A DNA stretch of 64,000 nucleotides from Luteimonas salinisoli (GTDB lineage Bacteria; Pseudomonadota; Gammaproteobacteria; Xanthomonadales; Xanthomonadaceae): NCBI RefSeq assembly GCF_013425525.1, contig NZ_JACCKA010000017.1:57261-121260 (forward strand), written 5' to 3'. This document shows positions 9,454 through 23,551 of the stretch, one piece after another (the stretch's first letter is position 1; the number at the start of each line of letters is the position of its first letter). The notes beneath the pieces were generated by a model. That model was not told the origin of the DNA, ran no database searches, and saw only the letters and a list, made by a program, of their open reading frames with translations. The position numbers and the translations under genes are program-made.

Positions 9454-10824
9454 ATGTTCGAGTCCCTGACCCAGCGCCTGTCCGGCACCATGGAGCGCCT
9501 GCGCGGACGCGGCCGCCTGACCGAGGAGAACATCCGCGAGGCCACCCGCGAGGTGCGCATCGCCCTGCTCGAGGCCGACGTGGCGCTGCCGGTGGTGCAG
9601 GCCCTGATCGAGCGGATCAAGGTGCGCGCGGTCGGCCAGGAAGTGCTGAAGTCGCTGACCCCGGGCCAGGCGCTGATCAAGGTGGTGCGCGACGAGCTCA
9701 CCGCGGTGATGGGCGCGCAGGCCACCGAGCTCGACCTCAACGTGCCGGCGCCGGCGGTGATCCTGATGGCCGGCCTGCAGGGCGCGGGCAAGACCACCAC
9801 GGTCGGCAAGCTGGCCAAGCACCTCAAGGAGCGGCGGAAGAAGAAGGTGATGGTGGTCAGCGCCGACGTCTACCGCCCGGCCGCGATCGAGCAGCTCAGG
9901 ACCCTGGCCGCGCAGGTCGACGTGCCGTTCTTCGCTTCCGACGCCTCGCAGAAGCCGGTCGACATCGTCCGCGCCGCGATCGACGATGCGCGCCGCTCCT
10001 ACGTGGACGTGCTGATCGTCGATACCGCCGGCCGCCTCGCCATCGACGAGGCGATGATGGCCGAGATCAAGGCGCTGCACGCCGCGGTCGACCCGGTCGA
10101 GACCCTGTTCGTGGTCGATGCGATGACCGGCCAGGACGCCGCCAACACCGCCAAGGCCTTCAGCGAGGCGCTGCCGCTGACCGGCGTGGTGCTGACCAAG
10201 ACCGACGGCGACGCCCGGGGCGGCGCCGCGTTGAGCGTGCGCTACATCACCGGCCGACCGATCAAGTTCATCGGCACCGGCGAGAAGGTCGACGGGCTGG
10301 ACGTGTTCCACCCGGACCGCGTCGCCAGCCGCATCCTCGACATGGGCGACGTGCTGTCGCTGGTCGAGCAGGTCGAGCAGCAGGTCGACAAGGACAAGGC
10401 GCAGAAGCTCGCCGAGAAGGTCGCCAAGGGCAAGAAGTTCGACCTCAACGACATGCGCGAGCAGCTCGACCAGATGCAGAACATGGGCGGCATCGCCGGC
10501 CTGATGGACAAGCTGCCCGGCATCGGCCAGGTGCCCGAGCATATGAAGCAGCAGGTGACCGGCAAGGAAGTGCCGAGGATGATCGCGATCATCAACTCGA
10601 TGACCAAGAAGGAGCGCCGCAACCCGGCGCTGCTCAACGGATCGCGCCGGGCGCGCATCGCCCGCGGTTCCGGCACCACCCCCGCCGACGTCAATCGCCT
10701 GATGAAGCAGTACCTGCAGATGGAAAAGATGATGGGCAAGATGGCCCGCGGCGGCATGAAGGGAATGATGCGCGGGCTGCAGGGAATGATGGGCGGCCGC
10801 GGCGGCGGCATGCCGTTCCGCTGA
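9454..10824 (+). CDS. ffh: Signal recognition particle GTPase Ffh
   Basis: 456 residues. Ffh binds 4.5S RNA and signal sequences of nascent membrane proteins and docks to FtsY. The N domain starts MFESLTQRLSGTMERLRGRG; the G domain has G1 GLQGAGKTTT (about 107-116), DTAGR and TKTDGDARGG; the C-terminal M domain is methionine-rich and ends in a GM/GGM-rich tail. The start at ATG 9454 follows the family; a TTG at 9442 is possible but unneeded. Confidence 0.98.
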   Translation: MFESLTQRLSGTMERLRGRGRLTEENIREATREVRIALLEADVALPVVQALIERIKVRAVGQEVLKSLTPGQALIKVVRDELTAVMGAQATELDLNVPAPAVILMAGLQGAGKTTTVGKLAKHLKERRKKKVMVVSADVYRPAAIEQLRTLAAQVDVPFFASDASQKPVDIVRAAIDDARRSYVDVLIVDTAGRLAIDEAMMAEIKALHAAVDPVETLFVVDAMTGQDAANTAKAFSEALPLTGVVLTKTDGDARGGAALSVRYITGRPIKFIGTGEKVDGLDVFHPDRVASRILDMGDVLSLVEQVEQQVDKDKAQKLAEKVAKGKKFDLNDMREQLDQMQNMGGIAGLMDKLPGIGQVPEHMKQQVTGKEVPRMIAIINSMTKKERRNPALLNGSRRARIARGSGTTPADVNRLMKQYLQMEKMMGKMARGGMKGMMRGLQGMMGGRGGGMPFR

Positions 10825-10843
10825 GCGCTTCGCGGCCGTCGCG

Positions 10844-11644
10844 ATGACCACGGCCTGGATCGACGGGCGCCCGGCGCCCGCCGCCGCGCTGCAGGCGCTG
10901 GCGCTGACCAACTACGGGCACTTCACCACCATGCAGGTGCGCGCCGGCGCGGTGCGGGGGCTCGACCTGCATCTGGAGCGGTTGCGTGACGCGACCCGCG
11001 AACTGTTCGGCCGCGACCTGGATCCCGCACGCCTGCGCGCGGGCTGGCGCGGCGCGCTGGCCGCAGCCGGGGTCGTGGACTGCACCCTGCGCAGTATGGT
11101 GTTCGCACCCGGCGCGGATCCGGCGCCGGTCGGGACCGACGATGCTGCCGTGCTGGTGCTCGACGTGGTGTCCGTGGCGCGTGAGCCCGCCGCCGCGGCG
11201 CTCCGGGTGCGCAGCTTCGGGTATTGCCGCGCCGCGCCGAACCTCAAGCATCTCGGTACCTTCGCGCTGTTCCATCACCGCCGCCTGGCGCTGCTGGAAG
11301 GTCACGATGACGCCCTGTTCGTCGACGCGCAGGGTCGGGTGCTGGAAGGGTCGGTGTGGAACCTGGGCTTCCTCGACGGCGCCGGCGTGGTCTGGCCGGA
11401 GGGCCCGGCCCTGCGCGGCGTGACCGAGCGCCTGCTGCAGGCCGGGCTGGCCGAGGCGGGCGTGCCCCAGGCCATCCGCCCGGTCGGCCTGGACCAGGTG
11501 GCGGACTTCCGTGGCGCGTTCACCTGCAACTCGCGCGGGGTCCAGACGATCGGCGCGATCGACGGGCTGGAGTTCGCGGCCAGCGGCGATGCGGCGCGGC
11601 TCCCCCGCGAGGCGCTGGAGCGGCGCCCGTGGCAGCCGCTGTGA
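10844..11644 (+). CDS. pabC: Class IV aminotransferase, probable aminodeoxychorismate lyase
   Basis: 266 residues of fold-type IV PLP enzyme. NLKHLGTFALFHHRRLAL carries the expected PLP lysine followed by a helix resembling the KHLNRLEQVLA segment of PabC. VLEGSVWNLGFLDG and the FTCNSRGVQTIGAIDG block match the phosphate-binding and C-terminal signatures. PabC makes p-aminobenzoate for folate. The gene follows ffh by 19 bases. A D-amino-acid or branched-chain aminotransferase-like activity is the main alternative, so the specific name is provisional. Confidence 0.75.
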   Translation: MTTAWIDGRPAPAAALQALALTNYGHFTTMQVRAGAVRGLDLHLERLRDATRELFGRDLDPARLRAGWRGALAAAGVVDCTLRSMVFAPGADPAPVGTDDAAVLVLDVVSVAREPAAAALRVRSFGYCRAAPNLKHLGTFALFHHRRLALLEGHDDALFVDAQGRVLEGSVWNLGFLDGAGVVWPEGPALRGVTERLLQAGLAEAGVPQAIRPVGLDQVADFRGAFTCNSRGVQTIGAIDGLEFAASGDAARLPREALERRPWQPL

Positions 11645-11790
11645 GGCGGCGGCCGGTCCTGCCACACGGGCGCGCGATGGGGTAAGGTTCGGCCTCGCGC
11701 CGGCACGGAACCGCCACGGAGCGGTCGGGGCCGGCATGACAGGGAACGCCGCGGCGGCATGCGCGGCAGGGGAAAGGGAAAGGGGGACAC

Positions 11791-12912
11791 ATGCTCGACC
11801 AGACCACACCGCCGCCTTCGGACGGCGGCGAAGCCGCGACCGCGCCCGCTCCGGCGCCAGAGGATGTGCGCTACCGGCCACGCTTCGACGGCCGTGCCGG
11901 CGAGTACTTCGGCATTTGGATCGTCAACCTGTTGCTGTCGATCCTGACCCTGGGCATCTACTCGGCTTGGGCCAAGGTGCGCACCGAGCGGTATTTCTAC
12001 GGCAATACCAGCATCGCCGGCTCGGCGTTCGAATACCTCGCCGATCCGATCCGCATCCTCAAGGGGCGCCTGGTCGCCTATGCGGTGGTGATCGCGCTCG
12101 GGCTGAGCTCCCAGTTCATGCCGGTGCTCTATTTCGTCCTGCTGCTGGCGGTGTTCGCCTGCATGCCGCTGATCGTGTTCATGGCCACGCGGTTCCGGGC
12201 GCGCTATTCGGCATGGCGGGGGCTGCGCTTCCACTTCGCGCATACCGGTGGCCAGGCCTATGGGCCGTTCATGGGCTGGCCGGTGCTGTCCGGACTCACG
12301 CTCAGCCTGCTTTATCCGTTGATGAAGCGCAGGCAGCACGAGTACATCGTGTCCGGACACCGTTTCGGCAGGAGCGCATTCCACTTCGCGTCCGATGCGG
12401 GGCCGTATTACGTGCCCTACGTGATCGCGCTGGTGGCCGCGGTCGGCGGCGGATGCCTGCTGGTGCTGGCCGTCGGGGCGATCATCGCGCTGAGCGGCGC
12501 CACCAGCGGCGGGGCCGCGGCGGGCGAGCCGCCCGCGGCCGCGGCCGTGGCTGCGACATCGCTGCTGCTGCTCGCCTACCTGGGGATGTTCGCGGTCATG
12601 GTGTACCTGCGGGTTCGCTACACCAACCTGCTGTGGAACAGCACCCGGCTGGGCGGGCATCGGTTCGAGTCGACCCTGAGCGCGCGCCGGGTGATGTGGC
12701 TCTACGCCACCAACCTGGTGGCGGTCCTGTGCACGCTCGGGCTGGCGACGCCGTGGGCGATGATCCGGCTGGCGAGGTATCGCGCCGCGTGCTTCGCGGT
12801 GGTGGTCAGCGATGGGATCGAGGATTTCCTCGCCGACGTCGACACCGAACGCGGCGCCACCGGCGCGGAACTCTCCGATGCGCTCGATTTCGGCGTGGAG
12901 CTCGGGATCTGA
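11791..12912 (+). CDS. YjgN-like (DUF898) multi-pass membrane protein
   Basis: 373 residues. After a Pro/Ala-rich N-terminus of about 30 residues comes FDGRAGEYFGIWIVNLLLSILTLGIYSAWAKVRTERYFY, the hallmark of the DUF898/YjgN family, repeated in weaker form near the C-terminus (VMWLYATNLVAVLCTLGLATPWAMIRLARYRA). Six to seven membrane helices are predicted. Function is unknown; the family is often paired with an M48 metallopeptidase, as here. The two genes overlap at the stop codon (CTGA). Confidence 0.88.
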   Translation: MLDQTTPPPSDGGEAATAPAPAPEDVRYRPRFDGRAGEYFGIWIVNLLLSILTLGIYSAWAKVRTERYFYGNTSIAGSAFEYLADPIRILKGRLVAYAVVIALGLSSQFMPVLYFVLLLAVFACMPLIVFMATRFRARYSAWRGLRFHFAHTGGQAYGPFMGWPVLSGLTLSLLYPLMKRRQHEYIVSGHRFGRSAFHFASDAGPYYVPYVIALVAAVGGGCLLVLAVGAIIALSGATSGGAAAGEPPAAAAVAATSLLLLAYLGMFAVMVYLRVRYTNLLWNSTRLGGHRFESTLSARRVMWLYATNLVAVLCTLGLATPWAMIRLARYRAACFAVVVSDGIEDFLADVDTERGATGAELSDALDFGVELGI

Positions 12913-13949
12913 GCACGATCGACGGCCAATGGCATGACGGTCGCACCACGCGCGTGCGGCCGGTGAGGTTGGAGCGCGCCGGCACCGACCGGCTGCGGAT
13001 CGTCGATGTCGCGGACGGGTCGGAAACGTCCTGGCCGATGGACGAAATCGAAGTGGGCGAGCGGCTCGGGGCCACGCCGCGCGTGCTCCGTCGCGATGGC
13101 CACGGCCGGATCGAATGCCCCGACTCGCCGCAACTGGCGCAGTGGTTCCCGCGGCCGGCTGGCTGGGTCGAGGCCGTGGCCGACTGGCTCGAGCGCCGAC
13201 GGTTGGCGATCCTGGCTGCCGCCTCGGTCACCGCATTGCTGGCGTTCGTGTTCCTGCGCGTAGGCGTACCGTGGGTGGCGGAGCGGATCGCCGCGGAAAT
13301 GCCGCGGGCGGTCGAGGCGGAGATCAGTCGCCAGGCCGTCGCGCTGCTCGAGCGCGCCCATCTGGCGCCCAGTCGGCTGCCGGAGGCGCGACGTCGCGTC
13401 CTGCGCCAGCGGTTCGCGCGGCTGGTGGAAGGCGAACCGCGCCACGCCGACATGCGCCTGCACTTCGCCCGCGCCCCGGGTCTGGGCGCCAACGCCCTGG
13501 CATTGCCGGACGGCAGGATCTACGTCACCGACGAGCTGGTCGCGCTGGCGGCCGACGACGAGGAGATCCTGGCCGTGCTGGCCCATGAAGCCGGGCACCA
13601 CGTCCATCGCCACGGCATGCGCCAGGCGATCGAGAGTTCGTCGGTGCTGCTGGTGGTGGGGCTGGCCTTCGGCGATGTGTCGGGCTCGTCGCTGGCGGTG
13701 GCCCTGCCCACGGTGCTGCTCAGCAGCGGCTATTCCAGGGGGCACGAGCGCGAGGCCGATGCCTACGCCGTGGCGCTGCTGGAGCGGCGGGGCATCCCCC
13801 CGCAGGCCTTCGCCCGGATCATGCGCGGACTTGCCGCCGAGCATGGCGAGTCGGCCGGCGCCATCGGGTATCTGTCCACGCATCCGCCGACCGCGGAGCG
13901 GATCAAGGCCGCCGAAGGGGCGCGCCGCGGGCCGGCCGGCCAGGATTGA
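12909..13949 (+). CDS. M48-family membrane metallopeptidase
   Basis: 346 residues if read from CTG 12909. The zinc motif HEAGHH lies in [14 protein letters not shown] (about residue 225) and the third ligand region is [13 protein letters not shown]. One membrane helix (about 103-118, [21 protein letters not shown]) anchors it, preceded by an N-terminal domain of about 95 residues. No in-frame ATG exists before 13038. CTG at 12909 sits in a CTGA overlap with the yjgN-like stop and has GGAG 8 bases upstream; GTG 12963 is the conservative alternative. The partner suggests membrane-protein quality control. Confidence 0.85.
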   Translation: MSTIDGQWHDGRTTRVRPVRLERAGTDRLRIVDVADGSETSWPMDEIEVGERLGATPRVLRRDGHGRIECPDSPQLAQWFPRPAGWVEAVADWLERRRLAILAAASVTALLAFVFLRVGVPWVAERIAAEMPRAVEAEISRQAVALLERAHLAPSRLPEARRRVLRQRFARLVEGEPRHADMRLHFARAPGLGANALALPDGRIYVTDELVALAADDEEILAVLAHEAGHHVHRHGMRQAIESSSVLLVVGLAFGDVSGSSLAVALPTVLLSSGYSRGHEREADAYAVALLERRGIPPQAFARIMRGLAAEHGESAGAIGYLSTHPPTAERIKAAEGARRGPAGQD

Positions 13950-13988
13950 GATGTGCGGGGGGCGATTCCCCCGGCCATCCCGATGGCG

Positions 13989-13994
13989 TACAAT
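13989..13994 (+). promoter_or_regulatory. Putative -10 element (TACAAT) of the rpsP operon
   Basis: TACAAT lies 50 bases upstream of the rpsP ATG, in the 95-bp gap after the M48 gene. The -35 is not clear. Confidence 0.45.
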
Positions 13995-14044
13995 TCCCGG
14001 CTTACCTCGCCGATCTGGCGACTGGGCAACACAGGAAAACCGAG

Positions 14045-14311
14045 ATGGTCAAGATCCGCCTGACCCGTGGCGGCGCCAAGAAGCGTCCGTTCTACCACAT
14101 CATCGTCACCGACTCGCGCAGCGCGCGCGACGGTCGCAACATCGAGCGCGTGGGTTACTACAACCCCGTCGCCTCCGGTGCCGAGCAGCGCGTGGTGCTG
14201 GACACCGCCCGCGTCGACCACTGGGTCGGGCAGGGTGCGCAGATGACCGACAAGGTCCGCAACCTGTACAGGGAAGCGGCGAAGGCGCAGCAGGGCCAGG
14301 CCGCGGCCTGA
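14045..14311 (+). CDS. rpsP: 30S ribosomal protein S16
   Basis: 88 residues beginning [21 protein letters not shown], the conserved S16 N-terminus. RVGYYNP and the [15 protein letters not shown] block are also typical. S16 is an assembly protein of the small subunit. AGGA lies about 9 bases upstream of the ATG. It is the first gene of the conserved operon with rimM, trmD and rplS. Confidence 0.98.
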   Translation: MVKIRLTRGGAKKRPFYHIIVTDSRSARDGRNIERVGYYNPVASGAEQRVVLDTARVDHWVGQGAQMTDKVRNLYREAAKAQQGQAAA

Positions 14312-14342
14312 GCCCCGGGCCGCGCCCCGCGCGCGGCCGCCG

Positions 14343-14864
14343 ATGCCCATGAACGACCCCGGACGTCGCATCCTGCTGGGCAGGATCCACGGCGCTTTCG
14401 GCGTGCGCGGCGAGCTCAAGCTCGAATCGTTCACCGATCCGCCGGAGCGACTGCTCCAGTACCGGCCGCTGATCCTGCGCGACGCGCGCGGGCAAGAGTG
14501 CGAGCTGCCCGGCGTGGCCGGACGGCAGACCGCCAAGGGCATCGTTGCGCGATTGCCCGGCGTTGAGGACCGCGACGCGGCCGAGGCGATGCGCGGCGCC
14601 GAGCTGCTGGTCGCGCGTTCGGCCCTGCCGCCGCCGAAGCCCGGCGAGTACTACTGGGTCGACCTGGAAGGGTTGCGCGTGGAAACGCCCGACGGGATTC
14701 CGCTGGGCCGCGTAGCCTATCTGTTTTCCACCGGTGCCAACGACGTGCTGGTGGCCCGCGACGACGCGCGCGAGCGCATGATCCCGTTCGTCACCCCGGA
14801 TTACGTGCGCTCGATCGACTTCGACGCGGGTCTGGTCGTGGCGGACTGGGACCCGGATTTCTAG
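14343..14864 (+). CDS. rimM: Ribosome maturation factor RimM
   Basis: 173 residues. RimM binds S19 and helps 30S head maturation. [20 protein letters not shown] is the N-terminal RimM signature, and [12 protein letters not shown] starts the PRC-barrel domain (about residue 100 on), ending in [10 protein letters not shown] second ATG at 14349 is possible. It follows rpsP by 31 bases. An unusually long repeat-filled gap (14865-15074) separates it from trmD. Confidence 0.96.
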   Translation: MPMNDPGRRILLGRIHGAFGVRGELKLESFTDPPERLLQYRPLILRDARGQECELPGVAGRQTAKGIVARLPGVEDRDAAEAMRGAELLVARSALPPPKPGEYYWVDLEGLRVETPDGIPLGRVAYLFSTGANDVLVARDDARERMIPFVTPDYVRSIDFDAGLVVADWDPDF

Positions 14865-14939
14865 CCCCGTAGAGCGGAGCTTGCTCCGCTGCGCCGGCTC
14901 CGGAGCCCACGGCAGCGGAGCAAGCTCCGCTCTACGGGG
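14865..14939 (+). repeat. Pair of palindromic REP-like units forming a large inverted repeat
   Basis: Two 28-base arms (14865-14892 and 14912-14939) are exact inverted copies. Each starts or ends with CCCCGTAGAGC / GCTCTACGGGG and is itself nearly palindromic around GGAGCTTGCTCC. The 19-base loop contains GGCTCCGGAGCC. The same unit family occurs at 28867-28981. In RNA this would be a very stable hairpin just after the rimM stop. Confidence 0.9.
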
Positions 14940-14952
14940 TGGGCCGTACCAT

Positions 14953-15071
14953 TTCCGCCTTCCGCCTTCCGCCTTCCGCCTTCCGCCTTCCGCCTCCCGC
15001 CTCCCGCCTCCCGCCTCCCGCCTCCCGCCTCCCGCCTCCCGATTCCCGATTCCCGATTCCCGATTCCCGTC
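14953..15071 (+). repeat. 119-bp heptanucleotide tandem array upstream of trmD
   Basis: Seventeen uninterrupted 7-bp units: TTCCGCC x6, then TCCCGCC x6, then TCCCGAT x4, then TCCCGTC x1. It ends 3 bases before the trmD ATG, so trmD has no normal Shine-Dalgarno sequence. The plus strand is almost free of purines except one per unit; the minus strand carries repeated GGCGGGA, which could form G-quadruplexes. Confidence 0.95.
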
Positions 15072-15074
15072 CCC

Positions 15075-15848
15075 ATGCGCATCGACATCATCAGCCTGTT
15101 CCCCGAGTTCGTCGCCGCCTGCGCGGACTTCGGCGTGGTCGGGCGCGCCCGCGAGCGCGGGCTGCTGTCGATCCACGGCTGGAACCCGCGCGACTTCGCC
15201 GAGGGCAACTATCGCCGCGTCGACGACCGCCCGTTCGGCGGGGGCCCGGGCATGGTGATGATGATCGAGCCGTTGCGCGCCGCGATCGCCGCCGCGCGTG
15301 CCGCCGATCCGGCGCCGTCGCGGGTCGTCTACCTCAGCCCGCAGGGGCGCCGCCTGGACCAGGCCCTGGTGCGCGAACTGGCCGACCGCGAGCGTCTGCT
15401 GCTGCTGTGCGGGCGCTACGAGGGCATCGATGAGCGCCTGATCGCTGCGGAAGTGGACGAGGAGCTGTCGATCGGCGACTACGTCCTGTCCGGCGGCGAA
15501 CTGCCGGCCGCGGTGGTGATCGATGCGGTGGCGCGGCTGCAGGAGGGCGCCCTCAACGCTGCCGAATCGGCGGCCCAGGACAGCTTCGGGGCCGAGGCCG
15601 GCGGCGGGCCAGGGCTGCTGGACTGCCCGCACTACACCCGGCCGGTCAGCCACCCGCTGGGCGAGGTGCCCGAGGTGTTGCTGTCGGGCAACCATGCCGA
15701 AATCGCGCGCTGGCGCCGCCGCCAGGCGCTGCTGCGCACCCGCGAGCGCCGGCCCGACCTTCTCGGCCAGGCCGCGCTCTCCGCCGCCGACCACGCCCTG
15801 CTGGCCGATCCGGGGGGCGCCCCGGAGGATCCGGCGGACCAGGGCTAA
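15075..15848 (+). CDS. trmD: tRNA (guanine-N1-)-methyltransferase
   Basis: 257 residues. TrmD methylates G37 of several tRNAs using SAM and prevents frameshifting. The start [15 protein letters not shown], the knotted-domain segments [24 protein letters not shown] and [14 protein letters not shown], and the CPHYTRP motif are all present. The ATG is directly preceded by the heptanucleotide array, with no AGGA-type site visible. Rare in being an essential gene with repeats in its translation initiation region. Confidence 0.98.
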   Translation: MRIDIISLFPEFVAACADFGVVGRARERGLLSIHGWNPRDFAEGNYRRVDDRPFGGGPGMVMMIEPLRAAIAAARAADPAPSRVVYLSPQGRRLDQALVRELADRERLLLLCGRYEGIDERLIAAEVDEELSIGDYVLSGGELPAAVVIDAVARLQEGALNAAESAAQDSFGAEAGGGPGLLDCPHYTRPVSHPLGEVPEVLLSGNHAEIARWRRRQALLRTRERRPDLLGQAALSAADHALLADPGGAPEDPADQG

Positions 15849-15876
15849 CTACTAGCCGCGCAAGGGAAATTGCCGT

Positions 15877-15882
15877 TACAAT
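15877..15882 (+). promoter_or_regulatory. Putative -10 element (TACAAT) upstream of rplS
   Basis: TACAAT lies 80 bases before the rplS ATG in the 114-bp gap after trmD, suggesting rplS has its own promoter in addition to the operon transcript. No clear -35. Confidence 0.4.
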
Positions 15883-15962
15883 ACGCGGCTTGCCGTTCCA
15901 TCCATGCCATGAGCGTGCGTCCACGTGCACCACGCCTACAACGACTCCAACAGGCCAAGACC

Positions 15963-16421
15963 ATGACCACCAAGCCCTCCCTGAACACCCTGCTGCAGGA
16001 TTTCGAGAAAGAGCAGGTCCAGCGCCAGCTGCCCGATTTCAGCCCCGGCGACACCGTCGTCGTCAACGTCAAGGTGAAGGAAGGCAACCGCGAGCGCGTG
16101 CAGGCCTACGAGGGCGTGGTGATCGCCAAGAAGAACGCCGGCCTGAACTCCTCGTTCACCGTGCGCAAGATTTCCCACGGCTTCGGCGTCGAGCGCGTGT
16201 TCCAGACCCACAGCGCCACCATCGAAACCGTCGAGGTCAAGCGCCGCGGCGCGGTGCGCGCGGGCAAGCTGTACTACCTGCGCGGCCTGGAGGGCAAGAA
16301 GGCGCGCATCAAGGAAGACCTGTCGGCCCGCGCCAAGGCTAAGACCGCCAAGGCCAACGCCGACCTGCGCGAGGCGGCCGCCGCCGCGGCCGCGGCAGCC
16401 GCCGCTCCCGCCGCCGAGTAA
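15963..16421 (+). CDS. rplS: 50S ribosomal protein L19
   Basis: 152 residues starting [59 protein letters not shown] and [27 protein letters not shown] are the L19 core, ending near residue 117. L19 sits at the 30S-50S interface. Compared with the usual 115-120 residues, this protein carries about 35 extra residues of Lys then Ala-rich sequence ([19 protein letters not shown]...), common in high-GC xanthomonads but low-complexity. A hairpin terminator follows. Confidence 0.97.
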   Translation: MTTKPSLNTLLQDFEKEQVQRQLPDFSPGDTVVVNVKVKEGNRERVQAYEGVVIAKKNAGLNSSFTVRKISHGFGVERVFQTHSATIETVEVKRRGAVRAGKLYYLRGLEGKKARIKEDLSARAKAKTAKANADLREAAAAAAAAAAAPAAE

Positions 16422-16443
16422 TTCCGGCATCCAGTGTCGGCAG

Positions 16444-16472
16444 ACGGCCGCCCCAGGGCGGCCGTTCGCGTT
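16444..16472 (+). terminator. Rho-independent-type terminator after rplS
   Basis: A perfect 10-bp inverted repeat (ACGGCCGCCC / GGGCGGCCGT, 16444-16465) followed by a weak T-containing tail (TCGCGTTT). It probably ends the rpsP-rimM-trmD-rplS transcript; the poor U-run lowers confidence. Confidence 0.6.
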
Positions 16473-16577
16473 TCCGGCAGCCGCCCGCGCCGGCTGCAGG
16501 AACGTGTTCAGCCCTGGTTGCCCCAGTGAACCCGGGCGCTGGACTAGCATGCATGGATCGATCGAGGGAGAAGGCCG

Positions 16578-16844
16578 GTGAAGATCCTCAAGTCGCCCGC
16601 GGCGCTCCTGCTGGCCGGCGTCGTGCTTGCCGGGTGCGCCAGCGGCGGACGCGACAACGATGCCACGGTACGCCTGACCGACCGGCTGGAGTGCCAGACC
16701 AACCAGGCGGTCGAGGACGCGCGCTCCGGCAAGCGCGAGCTCGTGGATCCGCGCTGCAGGCCAGAAGAGACCGCGATCTGGTCCAGCCGGGACGACCGCA
16801 GCGGCGAGAAGATCGACTTCCGCCGCCGTTCCAGCGACGACTGA
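16578..16844 (+). CDS. Small lipoprotein of unknown function
   Basis: 88 residues with a lipoprotein signal peptide: MKILKSPAALLLAGVVLAGC, lipobox LAGC with the acylated Cys at residue 20. The mature part is hydrophilic, has two more cysteines (in LECQTNQ and DPRCRP) that could form a disulfide, and a charged Arg/Asp tail. The GTG start is set by an excellent GAGGGAG 7 bases upstream. No recognised domain; probably outer-membrane or periplasmic. Confidence 0.8.
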   Translation: MKILKSPAALLLAGVVLAGCASGGRDNDATVRLTDRLECQTNQAVEDARSGKRELVDPRCRPEETAIWSSRDDRSGEKIDFRRRSSDD

Positions 16845-16887
16845 GCCTCGCTCGTGGCGTCGGCGGCTAGCGCAGCTGCCGCTACCG

Positions 16888-16971
16888 TCGCCATCGCCAT
16901 CGTGATCCTCGCTGCTACTGCCATTGCCATCGCCATCGCCATTGCTCTCGTCATCGTCATCGTCATCGCCG
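16888..16971 (+). repeat. Degenerate hexanucleotide tandem array
   Basis: Fourteen 6-bp units close to TCGCCA or TCGTCA (consensus TYGYCA), with a disturbed middle. It lies in the 224-bp gap between the lipoprotein gene and hslR. The open frames across it translate to Ala/Ile/Val or Met/Ala/Thr repeats and are not credible genes. Confidence 0.85.
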
Positions 16972-17068
16972 CGCCCGGGCTCGTCGCCCGGTGCATCGCG
17001 GGCGTGGTTGCGGCGCCGGATCGCATCGCGTGGCCTTCGCGTTGGCACGGCGTCCGCCGCGTAGCGAC

Positions 17069-17467
17069 ATGACCGCGCCTGGCGATGCCGTCCGTCTCGA
17101 CCTCTGGCTGTGGGCCGCGCGCTTCTTCCGCACCCGCAGCCTGGCCCGTCAGGCCGTGGACAACGGCAAGGTCGACGTCGGCGGGCAGCGGGCCAAGCCG
17201 GCGCGCGCGATCCGCATCGGCGACCGCCTGCGCATCGCGCGCGGCGAGGAGATCTTCGAGATCGAGGTGCTCGGCATCTCCGACACCCGCGGACCTGCCC
17301 CCGTCGCCCGGGCCCTGTACGCGGAGAGCGATGAATCGCGGGCCGCGCGCGAGGCGCGGCTGGCGGAACTGCGCGCCGGCCGCGCCGGCTACCGGCCGCC
17401 CGAGGGCAAACCCGACAAGCGCGCGCGCCGGCTGATCCGCGCCCTCGGCGACATCGATGCGACGTAG
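17069..17467 (+). CDS. hslR: S4-domain RNA-binding heat-shock protein Hsp15
   Basis: 132 residues. HslR binds 50S subunits that carry stalled nascent chains and peptidyl-tRNA. VRLDLWLWAARFFRTRSLARQAVDNGKVDVGGQRAKPARAIRIGDRLRI is the S4 domain (about residues 8-57), and the basic C-terminus (ARLAELRAGRAGYRPPEGKPDKRARRLIRAL) is typical. ATG 17069 is chosen because the domain begins immediately after it. Confidence 0.92.
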   Translation: MTAPGDAVRLDLWLWAARFFRTRSLARQAVDNGKVDVGGQRAKPARAIRIGDRLRIARGEEIFEIEVLGISDTRGPAPVARALYAESDESRAAREARLAELRAGRAGYRPPEGKPDKRARRLIRALGDIDAT

Positions 17468-17506
17468 GGCCGACGCCCGGAATCGCGCCGACCCGATCTG
17501 AGCGCC

Positions 17507-17538
17507 CCGCGGCCTTCGCGGCCATGGGCCGCTCCTAC
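17507..17538 (-). repeat. Half copy of the 108-bp element
   Basis: Contains the reversed left arm (CGCGGCCATGGGCCGCTCCTAC) without its partner. It lies in the hslR-katG gap. Confidence 0.75.
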
Positions 17539-17566
17539 AAGGGCGCCACCCGTGATCTGGCCGCGC

Positions 17567-17674
17567 GTAGGAGCGTGCCATGCACGCGAAAGCCGGCGCG
17601 GGGACCGGTGCCCGGAATCACCGCTAGCACGACCGGAGCCCCCCGCGGCCTTCGCGGCCGTGGCCCGCTCCTGC
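17567..17674 (-). repeat. 108-bp palindromic element, copy 2
   Basis: A complete 108-bp unit in reverse orientation: one end GTAGGAGCGTGCCATGCACG, the other CGGCCGTGGCCCGCTCCTGC, with the centre matching the family motif GGTGATTCCGGGC on the minus strand. Degenerate arm remnants follow up to about 17715. It lies between convergent hslR and katG. Confidence 0.9.
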
Positions 17675-17731
17675 ACAAGGCCCGGCCGGCGCTCCTGCGA
17701 ACGCACGGCCGGCGCTCTTGCGGATCGCGCG

Positions 17732-23501
<5,770 letters not shown>

Positions 23502-23551
23502 GGATGTTCCCCGCTTTGCCCGCCGGCAAGTCTAGACGAGGCGGCCGCGCC

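Noticed and set aside
14881..15433. Open frames across the heptad array upstream of trmD
   Set aside because: They consist of simple 7-bp repeats read as Pro/Ser/Arg-rich sequence; trmD in another frame explains the downstream part.
16854..17072. Open frame translating to Ala/Ile/Val repeats before hslR
   Set aside because: It is created by the hexanucleotide array; no ribosome site, no complexity, and the opposite strand is equally open.
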